Shown here piece after piece: positions 35,530 to 47,114 of a DNA stretch of 64,000 bases. Within the stretch, counting starts at the first letter, position 1, and every line of letters begins with the position of its first letter. The stretch is from Dastarcus helophoroides (lineage: Eukaryota > Arthropoda > Insecta > Coleoptera > Bothrideridae), in NCBI GenBank assembly GCA_028583605.1, contig CM053331.1, positions 30,998,177 through 31,062,176 of the forward strand. Reading direction: 5' to 3'. The notes below the pieces were generated by a model. It had not been told where the DNA came from. It did no database searches and saw nothing but the letters and a program-made list of their open reading frames with translations. A program made the translations under genes and the position numbers.

Positions 35530-36330
35530 TTCTTTCAAGATAATTCAACTTTTCAAAAGTTTTAAGTCTCAGTTTCCCCTCGACAAAATTTTCAAAAAAA
35601 AAACGAGTTTTTCTAAATATAAAGTCAATTTTACAAAACACTCGTAACATTGAAACAAAGTTAAAATTATGAAAAATAAAAAACATTTCAAGGAACCAAA
35701 ACTTTAGGAAAGTTGAATTAAGAAAAAAAATTGAAATATGCAAATGTGGTCGTTTCAGTAAAAGTGAAAATCAAAAATTCAAATTTGAAAAAAGCCGAAA
35801 ATTTTAATGTTTTTAAAATGAAATTTTAATAAAAGGTGGAATTTCAAAATGTCAAAATTTACAAGCAACACACGAAATACTAAAAAAAATTGGATTTTTT
35901 AAAACATTGGTAACTTGAAAAAGTCGAAATTTAAAAAATTTAAGCATGGTCAATCACTTTAAAATTTGGCAAAAACTTCCAAAAAACAAAATTTTAAAAA
36001 ATAAAATAGAAATTTTTCAATTAGTTGAAATTTTGATAAGTGAAGTGAATGTAAATGAAAATTCTGAAATGGCGCCATTTTAAAAAATTTAAATTTTTGA
36101 AATAAAAATTTTCTACAAATAGAAATTCTTTTAGCTCAAATTTTTTAAAATATTAAAATAAAAAAAACAAATATTTAAAATAAGGATAACATTGGTAAAT
36201 ATACCAAAATCGGGAAAAGACAAAATTTTAAAAAATTAGGATTTTCAAAAACTTACAACTTTCAAAAAATAAATAAATAAAATTTCAAATTTCGGTACTT
36301 GGTTACTTTGGTTACCTCCTAAAATTGGAA
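35530..36330. repeat. A-rich degenerate repeat DNA
   Basis: Polarity is A-rich on the plus strand, opposite to the block on the other side of the CT tract. No gene. Confidence 0.65.
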
Positions 36331-36502
36331 TACAAATCTTGTCCCCTGCAACCGGAAAAGATTAAAAAACACAACAAAGGTTGCTCTAACGCGTTTCGAT
36401 AGCGAAGCTATCATCTTCAGAGTGATATCTCTCTCCAAAAATGATAGCTTAGATATTGTTGTGTTTTTTAATCTTTCTTGGTTTCAGGGGACAAGATTTT
36501 AC
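36331..36502. mobile_element. Palindromic Penelope-like end, copy C (fold-back form)
   Basis: Left half begins TACAAATCTTGTCCCCTG and ACACAACAAAGG. The right half, inverted, ends with TTGTTGTGTTTTTTAATCTT and TTTCAGGGGACAAGATTTT. The left half carries a hammerhead-like motif; the right half's motif is degraded. No internal coding region remains. The following 100 bp (36503-36610) are shared with the copy at 39.7 kb. Confidence 0.85.
36384..36424 (-). ncRNA. Hammerhead-like motif, copy C
   Basis: Minus strand: CACT, CTGAAGA, T, stem GATAGC / TTC / GCTATC, GAAA, CGCGTT, AGAG. Stem II is fully paired, with U-A where copy A has C-G. Stem I has one mismatch. Confidence 0.5.
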
Positions 36503-36602
36503 ACTTTGGATAGTTGAAAACATAAAGTTTTATTTCTGTTACCTATCGTAGCTAACCATAAGCGTAGCTGGAATAGGTTAGGGTAGTGCACTTGCCCCCT
36601 TC

Positions 36603-37860
36603 CCCTGAAATTTTTTAAAAGAATGAAATAAAAAAAACAAATATTTGAAATAAGGTTGAAATTTTTAAATATACCAAAATTTTGAAAAGTTAAAAGTTTC
36701 AAAAATTAGGATTTTTAAAAAGGTACAAGTTTCAAAAAATAAAATAAATAAAATTTCAAATTTTGAATCTATTCGTTAAGGAAAATTAGTTAAATTTAAG
36801 AGATTCAGACTACGAGGAAAGTCAAAATAGTCGAAATTCTCCAAAAAGTGAAATTTAAAAAAAAACAAAATTAGAAAGATCAATATTTTCAAAAATGTTG
36901 AATTTTCAAAAAAGTTTCATTTAGAAAAAAAATTAAATCTCAGGGGCCAAATTTTCAAAATTGCCAAAAATAAACGTGCAAAATTTCAAAAACGGCAACA
37001 TTTTGAAAAAAAGTCGATATTTTTTAAAATTTTGAAGGTATGAAAAAATGTCAAATAAGTTTTAAGAATTAAAAATTTTCAAAACACCAATATTTCAAAA
37101 AAAGTTAATATTATTATAGGCATAAGTTTTGGAAAATTATTAAAATTTGAAAAATTAAAAACCTTGGAAAACTCCTACTTTTCAAAAATAAAGGGACATT
37201 TTCTAAAAAAAAATTTTACCAAAAAAATCAAAGTTTCAAAAAACCTAAAATTAAAAACATGAAATTTTCAAAAAGTCTAAGATTTTCAAAGGCGAATCCT
37301 ATAACAGTGGACACTACGAATAAGTCGAAATTACCAAAAAGAAATTTAATATTTCAAATATAATGAAAAGTTCAAAAATTACCAGCTTTGGAGAGTTGAT
37401 ATTTTTAACAAATTTAAAATTATCAAATAGATGAAATTTTTTAAAATTAAATTGGTCAGAAATTGCATATTTTTTTAAGAAAATCTTCATTTTCACAAAT
37501 ACTTAAATTTCAAGGACAAGTTGACATTTTGAGAAATGTCACAATTTTCAGTAGAAGTCGAAAAATTTAGAAAAAGCTGAAAACAAAATTTAAATAAGCG
37601 GAAATTCTGAAAAAAGTAGAAATTTTAAAAATGTTGAAATTTTCGAAAGTGGATTTTTTAAAAAACGCAATTTTCTCAACCAATTCGAAATTTTAAAATA
37701 ATAATTTTTAGAGTCGGATTCTCAAAAAGAGTCGAAATTTCGAAAAAAAGTCGTAAAAAAACCTATGATTATTATAAAATTTGAAATTTTGAGGAAAGGA
37801 GAAATTTTCTGCATTGGGCCACTTCCGATTAATTATGTGAAAAACCTGTTAAATTTTGTT
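36603..37860. repeat. A-rich degenerate repeat block
   Basis: Plus-strand A-rich words such as AAAAAGTCGAAATTTT and TTTCAAAAA. No gene. Confidence 0.7.
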
Positions 37861-39684
37861 ATACTCTGCAGACACAATAACTGATCGAATTTCGAAAAAA
37901 AGCGTTACTAGTATGTAAAATATCTATGCTAACCTGATCACAAGTTAATATAAGAATTTCGGATATTTATCTTGCAAAGGGGTGGGGGAGTTCCTGGATC
38001 AGCCCCTGATTGTACGATTTATAAAGTCTTTAAGAATATTGTAGAAAAAATATATCGCTAAAAATTAACTTCTAATATTCGAAGGCACTCCAAAGTCTTC
38101 TATAAAAAAAAAAATTTTTGTTTATGAAATCTACCCAGATGACATTTTAGAGACGCTGGTATTTCATGAGACTGACTTGTACAATTTGCAAACAAAACAA
38201 TATGAATTCCTAAATGGAAATTTAAATAAATTTACGGGAATTAGAGCCGTTGGACCATAACAACGATTCACGACTAATAAAGTTAAATAAGCGAAAATGA
38301 TTGTTGCAGCAGAATATGTTAAAATTTACCAAAACAAATCGCGGTATATTATATTGAAATATGAAATTTATGTGACGGATTTTTTTCGGCGCCAGGAAAG
38401 CAACATTTATTGGTCAAGCGCATAAATCAAATAAAAGGCTGTTAATTATGCAATTGGTAAAATTGGTGTCGGCGAACTATTATTTACCGAGGATTTATTG
38501 CCGGGCGAATTGTATTGATGAATTCCCAGGGGAGGAAATCGGCAGTCAATCGCCCGGCCAACACAATTACACCCTTTCCACGAAAATTTGTTAGTCTCTT
38601 TTCTAATGATTCGGCTTTTTTGTTATAACTAATTCCTCTGGCGTCGTTTAATCAATTTTTGTCGACGTTGATGAATAGTCGTCGTCAGGCCAGTAATTAT
38701 TTCTTTATGAATACTTAAGTCTATACAAACAAGAATTTGAATTCTTTTTTATAATAATAGCACATTAATTTGTAGATTAAACAGTGGGTGACTGTTTTAG
38801 ATTCATATATTTACATAAGGTTAAATATAAAATATAATAAGTGACTTTGTAGCTTGTAAAATGAATTTTTATCAGGTTTTCATATTAATATTATTACAAT
38901 CAACGTATTTGAGGTGTTTTTTATATGATTAATTTTAAAGTGGTTGACCATACGCCTGACTCACCTGATCTTGCATCTAGTGATCTGTTGGCTTATACCA
39001 ACCAGTAATCTTATCTTGAGCAGAGTTTTAATACACATGCAGTATTTACCTTCTAGATTATACCAATGTTACCTAAAGCCATATAACATCTAATGTAAAT
39101 TAAATGATTTTTATTTATTTTGCGTATTTTTACTTTTTAATAAAGATATGTTTAATCACTAATACCTTTATTGGTTTCAGTAAGTTCACTTTGTAAATAA
39201 TTCTTAATTAAACACACAAAATAGTAAAAACCACTTTCCATATTACACCCCCACAATCAATCTGCTAAACTATAAGATTTTCTGTTGAACTTTGTTGACA
39301 CGGTTTTATTAGTTTTCAACTTGTTTAATAATGAATATTGGATTAGGAGGACTTAGATGTTATACTGTCCATAAACCAGTGTCCTATCTTTCATCAGTTC
39401 GTTTAGGTAATTAATAGAATTATAGTGGCAATGTCATTGAAAACATAAAAAATATAAAGGGAAAGGTCCGAATATGGGCAGGCCAGGATTCAATAAGTGC
39501 GAGGCCCGATTAGATTTTTTTGAGGGGCCCTCTATTTTTCTTAGTTTTTGTTTTGGTTGAGCAGCTTAGCAAAAATAGAATAATGTTTATGCTGTTTTCG
39601 AGTTTATACGTAAAACAAGACAAATCGAACTCTTTCAATTTAACAAGCCATGAAATTGCATAAACTGTTTGTAACTTTGGATAA
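37861..39684. other. Unique region with a GC-richer island (38360-38700)
   Basis: No gene recognised. The 38360-38700 stretch is clearly more complex and GC-richer than its surroundings and carries an inverted pair: GCCGGGCGAATTG at 38500-38512 and CAATCGCCCGGC at 38547-38558. Several TAATTA-like words occur near it. It could be conserved regulatory DNA, but cross-species comparison is not possible here. Confidence 0.4.
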
Positions 39685-39729
39685 TTTCGGTACAATGGAC
39701 TGGTCCTTGGTTACCTTCAAAAATTTAAA

Positions 39730-39898
39730 TACAAATTTTGTTTCCTGAAACCAAGAAAGATAAAAAAATACAATAAAGGTTGCTCTAACACGTTTCGAAA
39801 GCGAAGTTATCATCTTCAGAGAGAGAATCCCTCTGAAGATGATAGCTTGGATATTGTTGTGTTTTTTAAACTTGTTTGGTTTCAGGGGACAAGATTTC
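39730..39898. mobile_element. Palindromic Penelope-like end, copy D (fold-back form)
   Basis: Same structure as 36331-36502: inverted TTTCCTGAAACCAAGAAAGA and TTTGGTTTCAGGGGACAAGA halves around two opposed hammerhead-like stretches. The outer word GGACTGGTCCTTGGTTACC lies just to the left (about 39698), and about 110 bp to the right match 36503-36610. Confidence 0.85.
39783..39823 (-). ncRNA. Hammerhead-like motif, copy D (decayed)
   Basis: Minus strand: CTCT, CTGAAGA, T, stem GATAAC / TTC / GCTTTC, GAAA, CGTGTT, AGAG. The core and stem I are kept, while stem II has two mismatches and stem III is no longer a perfect palindrome. Confidence 0.4.
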
Positions 39899-40019
39899 AA
39901 CCCTGGATAGTTGAACACATAGTTTTATTTCCGCTACCTATCGTAGCTAACCATAGGCGTAGCTAGAATAGCTTAAGGTAGGGCGCTTGTCCCCTCCCCC
40001 ACACCTCTAGTTTATGCAG

Positions 40020-42180
40020 CAAACCGAAAATTTATGTATTCAAATGGGGGACAAAAAATTTTCTTTCCAGTTTCAAAATTCATTCTTTGCTTGAAATATT
40101 TTTTTCCAGATTTCGATTTTTTCACAAATTTCGTTTTTTCTTAAAAACTTTGTCTTTTTTCTGAAATTTTGCATTTTGTCATAAAATTTGACTTCTTTTA
40201 TCAAACATGACCTTATCAAAAATTTTAATTTTTATTTAAAATTTTGTCATTTTTTCCGCAATTTCGCCATTTCGGGAAATTTTATTTTTGTTTGAAAATT
40301 TCGACTTTTTTTAATTTTGCAAATGTCAGCTTGTTTATTAAAATTTGCCTTTTTCTCGAAATTTGGTCGATCTTCTGATAAAAAAATGTATATTTTTTTG
40401 AAACTAAATTTTTTTTTAAGAGAACTACGACAACATTTTTTGGAAGTTTCATTTTGTTTGTCAAAATTTCGACGTGTATGACAATAATGGATATTTTCTG
40501 ATACCACATGAGGTGGTTACGAGCGTCGAGGAGTCAAGAGAAAATAAATATTCACCCACGAAATTTCCATATTTTTCTTAAAATAAAGTTTTTTTTTCCT
40601 AAAATTTTTCCTAATTTCGATAAAATGTGACTTTCTAGAAAATTTCAAATTTTCACTAAAAAAATAAACTCTTTTTTTCACAATTTGCATGTTATTCGCA
40701 GAATTTTGATCATTTTCTCCTAATTATAATCCTCTTGCAGTTTAGATTACTTTTTCTTTTCAAAAATTCGTCTTTTTCCTTAAAATTTGACTTTCTCTGG
40801 AACATTTTGATTTTTTGTCCTTTTCGAAGTTTTCTTAAAATTTCGTTTTTTTTTCTCCAATTTCGATAATTTTCTAAATGTTTGTTCTTTTTCAGAATTT
40901 AGAATCTGATTTTTTGGAAATTTCGACTGTTTTCTTTTTCATGAAAATCTAAATTTTATTTCAATATCCAATATTCAGTATTTTCTTGTCAAAATTTTAA
41001 CTTTCTTTTCCTAAAAGAGCCCCTTTCTCCTAAAATTTGCCTTTTCCTCAGAATTCGACATTTTCCAAATTTCGATTTTATTGTCAAAATTCTACTTTTG
41101 GAACTTCGATTTTTATTGAAAATATCAGCTTCCTGGAATATTTTGAAATTTTTTTAACATTTCAATTTTGAAAACTTCGAATTTTCGTTTTTACATTTAA
41201 TTTCCATTTTTTTTTAAATTTCAAGGCTTTTACATTTTTGTTTTTCTTCAGGATTTTGATTAATTTTTGAATTTTTTTGGAAATTTTGACCAAAAAATTT
41301 GATATTTTCCCAAATTGTGGCTTTTTTCGCAATTGTAACTTTTTTAATTTTGATTTTTGTCATAAATATGATTATATTGAAATATTTATTTTCAAACACT
41401 TCTGACTTTGTTCAAACTTTTGACAATTTCTCTAAGTTTTGACCCTATTTGAAAATCTTGATAATTTTATTTAAAAATATCAACATTTTTTCAAAGTTTC
41501 AACTTTTATGTAGTGAATTGGACTTTTATTTAAAAAAATGATTTTTCTTTAATTATCACATTTTTAAAAATTGAATTTTTCTCAACATTTCGACATTTTT
41601 AAAATGTTTGAATCATTTTCAAAATTGTGACTCTTTTTAAAATTTTCAATTTTCATATAATCAAATTTCTTACTTTTTCTCGAAATTGTAACTTTTCACA
41701 ATTTCATTTTTTTTCAAAAATTTTACCCTTATTCAAAATTTAGATTTTTTTTTGAAATTGTTGATTTTTTTTTAAAACTTTTGAAGATGTAAAGATATTT
41801 TTTGTTCCTGGACATTTATAATATTTTTTAAATTGCGAAATTTTTAAATTTTTAACGAAAAGTTAAAAAAAGTTGAAATTTGGAAGTATTTTAGAGTTTA
41901 AAATCTAAGAAGTGTTTTTGAAAGAAAAGCATAAAAATTTTGACTTCGATTTGAAAATTATGAAAATTAAAGCGAATTGTGGAAAAACATTTTTCTTAAA
42001 CACTTTGAAAGTTCTTCCCGAAATTTCGACATCATTTCCAAATTTTGCATTTGCACGAAAAATTTCCAGAAATAGTTTTGTGTGAATTGAAAATTTTATT
42101 TGACTTTAATCCCTGCATTTCAGCTTTAGGCTCGAAATTTTAACTTTAGATAGGAAATTTCAATTTTTAATTTCGATAAT
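40020..42180. repeat. T-rich degenerate repeat block
   Basis: Plus-strand T-rich orientation, about 2.1 kb. No gene. Minus-strand Lys/Phe-rich frames at about 40247-40509 are artefacts. Confidence 0.75.
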
Positions 42181-42186
42181 AATATA

Positions 42187-43544
42187 CAGGGTGACCATAA
42201 ATAATTATATACAAAGCAATGGTGGATTTTTCGAATATAAACAATGTGACTTAGCTACATTTATCTTATACCAAAAGTTGATAACAGAGATAGATGGTGT
42301 CAAAGTTGAAAAAAAAAATTTCGATTTTGTCGTATAACTAGGGCCTGAATTGTAATCTAGGCACGAAATTTCGCACAAGGTGGTTTCTTAAGTCGACAAA
42401 CTCTAATTTGCTAACATATTACCAATAGCTGATAGGGGGCGCTACCTGCGCTATCCTGCATAATTCTAAATCATCCTAACTTTTTTGTGCACCCACGTAT
42501 ATTAATTTTAAATGGATTATTTTATTTCCCCATATTTTTTACGTAAAAAAGGTGTACTTTCTGAAAGTTGATACGAGCAACCGTTTCCAAGATATTTGCC
42601 TTTAAAGCTTGACGTGCCTTGGTTTTAAATTACTAAGATTTTCGAAGTAGGCTTGAAAAAAAGTAATCATAAGACAGTTTTGAAAGTTATTTATGTCAAA
42701 TATTACTTTGCTGATAATATTATTACCTAAATTTTGAAAATCTCAATAAAGAAAATCCAAAAAATTAAGACGTAATTTATTTTCTAACATAGAGATGTGA
42801 AATATGATCTCTGAGTCCGCACAAGAAAATTTTAATAGTCTTGGTGGTTAAAGCAGATATTTGGAGATAAGTTTTAATAACAGACAGCCAGTTTTTTAAC
42901 TGTTTGCAATCCCTTTACATAAAAAAAGTCATTTCCCACATACTTATTTTTGAAAATAAATTTTGTTTTGGTATTTTATTTAAATTTGCTTTAGAAATTA
43001 AAAAAAAATGTATAATAATAACGTCAGTAGAGTAATATTTAATATTAACTATTGTAGAGTCAGTTTTATTACTTTTATTATGAAACCTACTGCGAAAATT
43101 CACATTTACATAACTCAAAATATACGTACGACATACTTTGAAGGCAAATATCTTAAAAAGGGTTGCTTGTATGAACATTTAAAAGTATACCTTTTTTACG
43201 TTAAAAAATGTAGGTAAATAAAAATATCTATTTAAAATAAGTGTACATAAAGGCACAAAAAAGTTATGATATTTTATAATAATACAAGGTAGCCCAGGTG
43301 GCGCCCTTTATGAGTTACTGACAATCTGTTAGCAATTTAGAATTTCCTAACCAAAGAAATTCCCCTACACCAAATTTCTTGTCTATAGCGCAATGTGTTC
43401 ATCAGTTACGCGAAAAAAATTACAATTTTTTTTTCAACTTTGACACCCTGTATCTCTGTTAATATCAACGTTTAGTATAAGGTAAATGTGGCTAAATCAC
43501 GTTATTTTTATACGAAAAATGTACCATTTTTTAAGGTCAGCCTG
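42187..43544. mobile_element. Non-autonomous DNA element with long inverted ends
   Basis: Left end CAGGGTGACCATAAATAATT and right end (reverse-complemented) CAGGCTGACCTTAAAAAATG, each flanked by TA (42185-42186 and 43545-43546). The inverted ends extend about 450 bp inward (left to about 42650, right from about 43085) with moderate divergence. They include an AAAAAAGGTGTACTTTCTGA block that resembles AAAAAAGGTGCTCTTTCTCA in the ends of the DD41D element at 46592-48825. The 430-bp centre has no transposase. It is probably a deletion derivative in the same broad family. Confidence 0.82.
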
Positions 43545-43546
43545 TA

Positions 43547-44300
43547 TTTTAATTGTCTAATTTTTTTTCAAAATTTAATCTTACATTCATCCCAAGAAAA
43601 TCCAAATTTGCACTTCTTGTTATTCTGACATTTTGAAATAGAGATTTAGAATAAAAGTTTTTAATTTCAAAAATCGTAATGAGAAATATAGAAATTCGAA
43701 AGAGGTCGAAATTTTGAATAAAAAAAAATCGAAAACTTAAGAAGTTTTCTTTCCTACAGTTTAAAAAAAATTTATAATTTCTTTGATTCTGTTTCTGTTT
43801 TTTCAGTTTAATGATTTAACATTTCCCTCGAAAATTTGAGAAATAATAAATGAAAGAAAATTTTAAAATTTGTATTTAAACATGGATTTTATTTCGAAAT
43901 TCGACATTAAAAAGAAAATCATTAGAAATCCCCACTTAAAATTTAAAACTAGAAAAATATCGAATTGTCTAAAAAAAATCATAAACATTTCTAAAAATAA
44001 TCTTTTTTTGAGAAAATTTAATATTTTCTTCGGGAATCTGGAACAATTTAATATCTTAATTTTAAAATCCAAATTTCCATCTGATACTTAAAATTTTAAA
44101 TAAATTCGAAGTTTGGAAGAAGTGTTTTATTTCAGTAAATTAAAAACTTGATATTTTAAGCGAAAACTTAAAAAAAAAATTTGAAAAAAAAATCCAAAAA
44201 AAATATTGAAATTTTCGATTGTGTGCAGAAAATTTTGACTGGAAACTCGAAATTTTTAGAAGAAACTTCAAAATATCTAAAAAGAAAATGTTGTCGGTTA
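43547..44300. repeat. A-rich degenerate sequence
   Basis: AT-rich sequence with degenerate AAATTT words. The overlapping frames on both strands at 43863-44091 are chance. No gene. Confidence 0.55.
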
Positions 44301-45689
44301 ACGATATTAGCTTTCAACGCATATAGGCAAGTTTAAATACAATTTTGCTTATTATTTATTACATAAAAATCGTCTATCCATTAATGCCCATTTTGATTAT
44401 CTTAGAAGCTGAATTTTAAAAAATCCTCTCTTAGTACTCACCTATGTATTACGGGGAAGAATATTAAAAAATTTTATTTTCCTATACCCAACTCTTTAGG
44501 CTGTGCATTTCCTGTCATTCAGTGCTTAGAGATTTATTATGTAGATTAGTTGCGATTACGATTAAATTTATCATAGAATAAGAAAATGGAGTCATAACAT
44601 TAATTTGAGGGTGTCTGAAAAGCTGTCAAAAAAAAACGTATCCTATTAGCGATCTCGTCAAGCAAAAAATGCCTCGTATACCAAATCGCTTCAGTAATTG
44701 AACTGTGAAAAGCGGACAAACACACAGACTAACACACTTTCGCATTTATATATTAGATAGGATAGGTTCCTCTTTAATGCATGTATTCATTTTATTATGA
44801 CTGCCAGTGGAACCCTACCTTGCGGAGCACCAGGGATCTGCGGAGCACACTTTGAGTAAGGCTGTGGTAGAGTAATGTGCAAAATCCTTTTTCTTATTAT
44901 GCGAGTTTGAATAACGCTGAAGTAAAGTATTTATAATTTTTAATGTATCTCCTAAAAGAAATTTATCAGAAGAGTGTATTAATTTTCCGGATTTCCTCCC
45001 ATTTAAACATTAAATATAACTCTAATAGAGTTAACCTAAACCTAATATTTCTTTGGCAGTCATAACACGTGAAGAAAATTGGAACGAATTCTTTATGTTC
45101 TAGGTATAATACGCGCTGCATAAAAGTAGTTTGGAGCCTTTGTTTGGAAAATAATAAAGTTCAGCAATCTTTTCTATGAACTATGAATATGAGGATCATA
45201 TTTAAACAATGAACCGAACTTCATTGTTTGCCTTTGTCTAACCCGAAAAGTGTAATGGACTTCGGTTACCTTGTAATTTCACTTACTTTGGACCGAACTC
45301 ATAGACCAATAACCTGCGCTGGCTCAAACTTTCAAGTTTAATTTAATGCTTCGTTCATTATGCGAAAGCTTTATGTTAACTTTCTGATAAGTGTTAGTTA
45401 ACTAGCATTAAGCCATTAATAATTTCTTAAAGGGGCGTTACAGGTTTCTGTTGAAAGTACGTAATTAATTTTGGAAACTTAAGAAAGGCGATAGAAATGT
45501 TAAACATTTTAACTTTAAAGCTAAAATAGGAAAACTAAATAAAATAACTATTTCTTTACTAGCTGGATTGACATGCGGACATAAGATGAATTTTCAAGCT
45601 TTAAATAAAATAAATTAGACCGCATTGCGCTTAATTATCAAAATTTGTAAGTATACTTAGAGCTTAACAGACATAAGAACCATAAGAAA
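44301..45689. other. Unique non-coding region with a LINE-tail-like stretch
   Basis: At about 44690-44765 the words ACAAACACACAGACTAACAC and TTTCGCATTTATATATTAGA look like the 3' ends of dispersed arthropod elements. Nearby 44810-44850 ('ggaaccctaccttgcggagc') has a weak RT-like look that I do not count. No gene seen. Confidence 0.4.
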
Positions 45690-46060
45690 TATTTTTGGAA
45701 TGTTGCTTTTTAGTATTTCGCATCTTAGAAGGAAAAATCACTTTCGTGTCCCTCCGTCCGTCATAAGGATTTTCTTCAAAAACTATGCAAGGTAGGAATT
45801 TGAAATTTGACACAAGTGTTGGATTTTGCCGACATAGGCAAATATCGCCAGTCAACGATTAGTAAAAGAAAATATTTCATAACAAAGTGAAAATGGAGGG
45901 TTAATTTGGTCACCGAATATCAAGTTTTAGTAAATATATATCTTGCGAGGTATCATTTGAAAGAATTATATCTAACGGTACTAAAATATTTTTTTAAATC
46001 CCTGTTCAGTAGTCCTAAAGATGCAGCTCGTAGTCTGCAAGAACTGACCGTTTCCCCCCT
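45690..46060 (+). repeat. Dispersed repeat, copy 2 (family shared with 7990-8340)
   Basis: Opposite orientation to the 8-kb copy. Shared landmarks include GCAAATATCGCCA, GGAGGGTTAATTT, ATCATTTGAAAGA and AAATATTTTTTTAA. No coding content recognised. Confidence 0.6.
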
Positions 46061-46523
46061 GATTTCGTGGGTTACTTAAGATAAAATTTATATTTTATTA
46101 GTATTATATTTGATTCTTCAATTGTATATATATTTTCTCAATAGCTCCAAAATTTATCCTAAAATTTTGTAATTTTAAACACAAAACCATTTTTGAACTA
46201 TAGTTCTGAAACTGTTCAGTTTAAACGAAAAATGTTCCTAAATTTCACTTCTTGCAAATCCCGGGCTTATCTCAAAACTTAAATTGTTGCCTAAAAATTC
46301 TGGACTAAACTTGAATTCTAAAAATTCGGTTTTTTAAAATAAATTCCAATTAGTTTATTTTCTTCCAAAATTTCCTAGTTTGAGCTTAAAAAAAATATCT
46401 ATTTTTTTTGTTAATATGTTGACTCTAAAATCAAAATTTTGGGGAAAAGTCAAAAATTTGTGAAAAAAATCTGAATTTTGTAAGAGATTTTAGGGGAAAC
46501 CTTAAATTTACTTAAAAGAAATT
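46061..46523. repeat. AT-rich degenerate sequence, no gene seen
   Basis: Degenerate AT-rich DNA leading up to the pogo-like element. No gene. Confidence 0.5.
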
Positions 46524-46591
46524 TAGGGGAAAGTGGCCCAAAATGGTCCCCTTAAGACAAAAATCCGCCTAAAGCGAAAGACTCTATTATA

Positions 46592-47014
46592 CAGGGGTGT
46601 TACAAAAGTCCGGGCCGCTACTTCAGGAGCATATTCTACACATTAAAATATGAAAAATGTTGAAATACATTTTTTTCTTTAAATTGCCTCCTAACGGAGA
46701 TATGACCATTTAAAGATGGCGCCCCTAAATTGGTTTTTTTACTACAAAAATTAACGGTTAGTAGCAAAGTCATGAAATTGGGCAAGCAGTTAAAGAATTG
46801 GATTAGGCATATTCTCATGTAACATATTTTTTAAATAAGCAGTAGCGTGGTGTGTAGGGGGTTGCCCGCGATTATTTTTTGCCGTAACTTTTTTGTATTG
46901 CAATATTTCGACACAAAAGTGCCATAATCGTAAAAAGCAACATCTTTTATACAAAAAAGGTGCTCTTTCTCAAAGTCGCTAAAAGTAACCGTTTCCGAGA
47001 AAAAAGCGTTTAAA
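46592..47014 (+). repeat. Left terminal inverted repeat of the DD41D element
   Basis: Pairs with 48403-48825 over about 423 bp with few differences (for example CAGGGG against CAGGG at the tip). It contains GTGGTGTGTAGGGGGTTGCC and AGTAACCGTTTCCGAG blocks, which lie mirrored in the right copy. Confidence 0.92.
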
Positions 47015-47114
47015 CAAAATTGTTGCATTTATTAGAATTCGTTTTGCACATTTCTAATGTATCCACTACTAACTGCATTGATATAAAAATAGTACAAAAT
47101 TAAGAAAAAAAAAA

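Noticed and set aside
42915..43217. Overlapping 87- and 69-residue frames in the long-end element
   Set aside because: They overlap on opposite strands, lack transposase motifs and partly cover the inverted end.
44800..44870. RT-like phrase 'ggaaccctaccttgcggagc'
   Set aside because: Could resemble a LINE RT block, but it is too short and no further RT motif follows in any frame.
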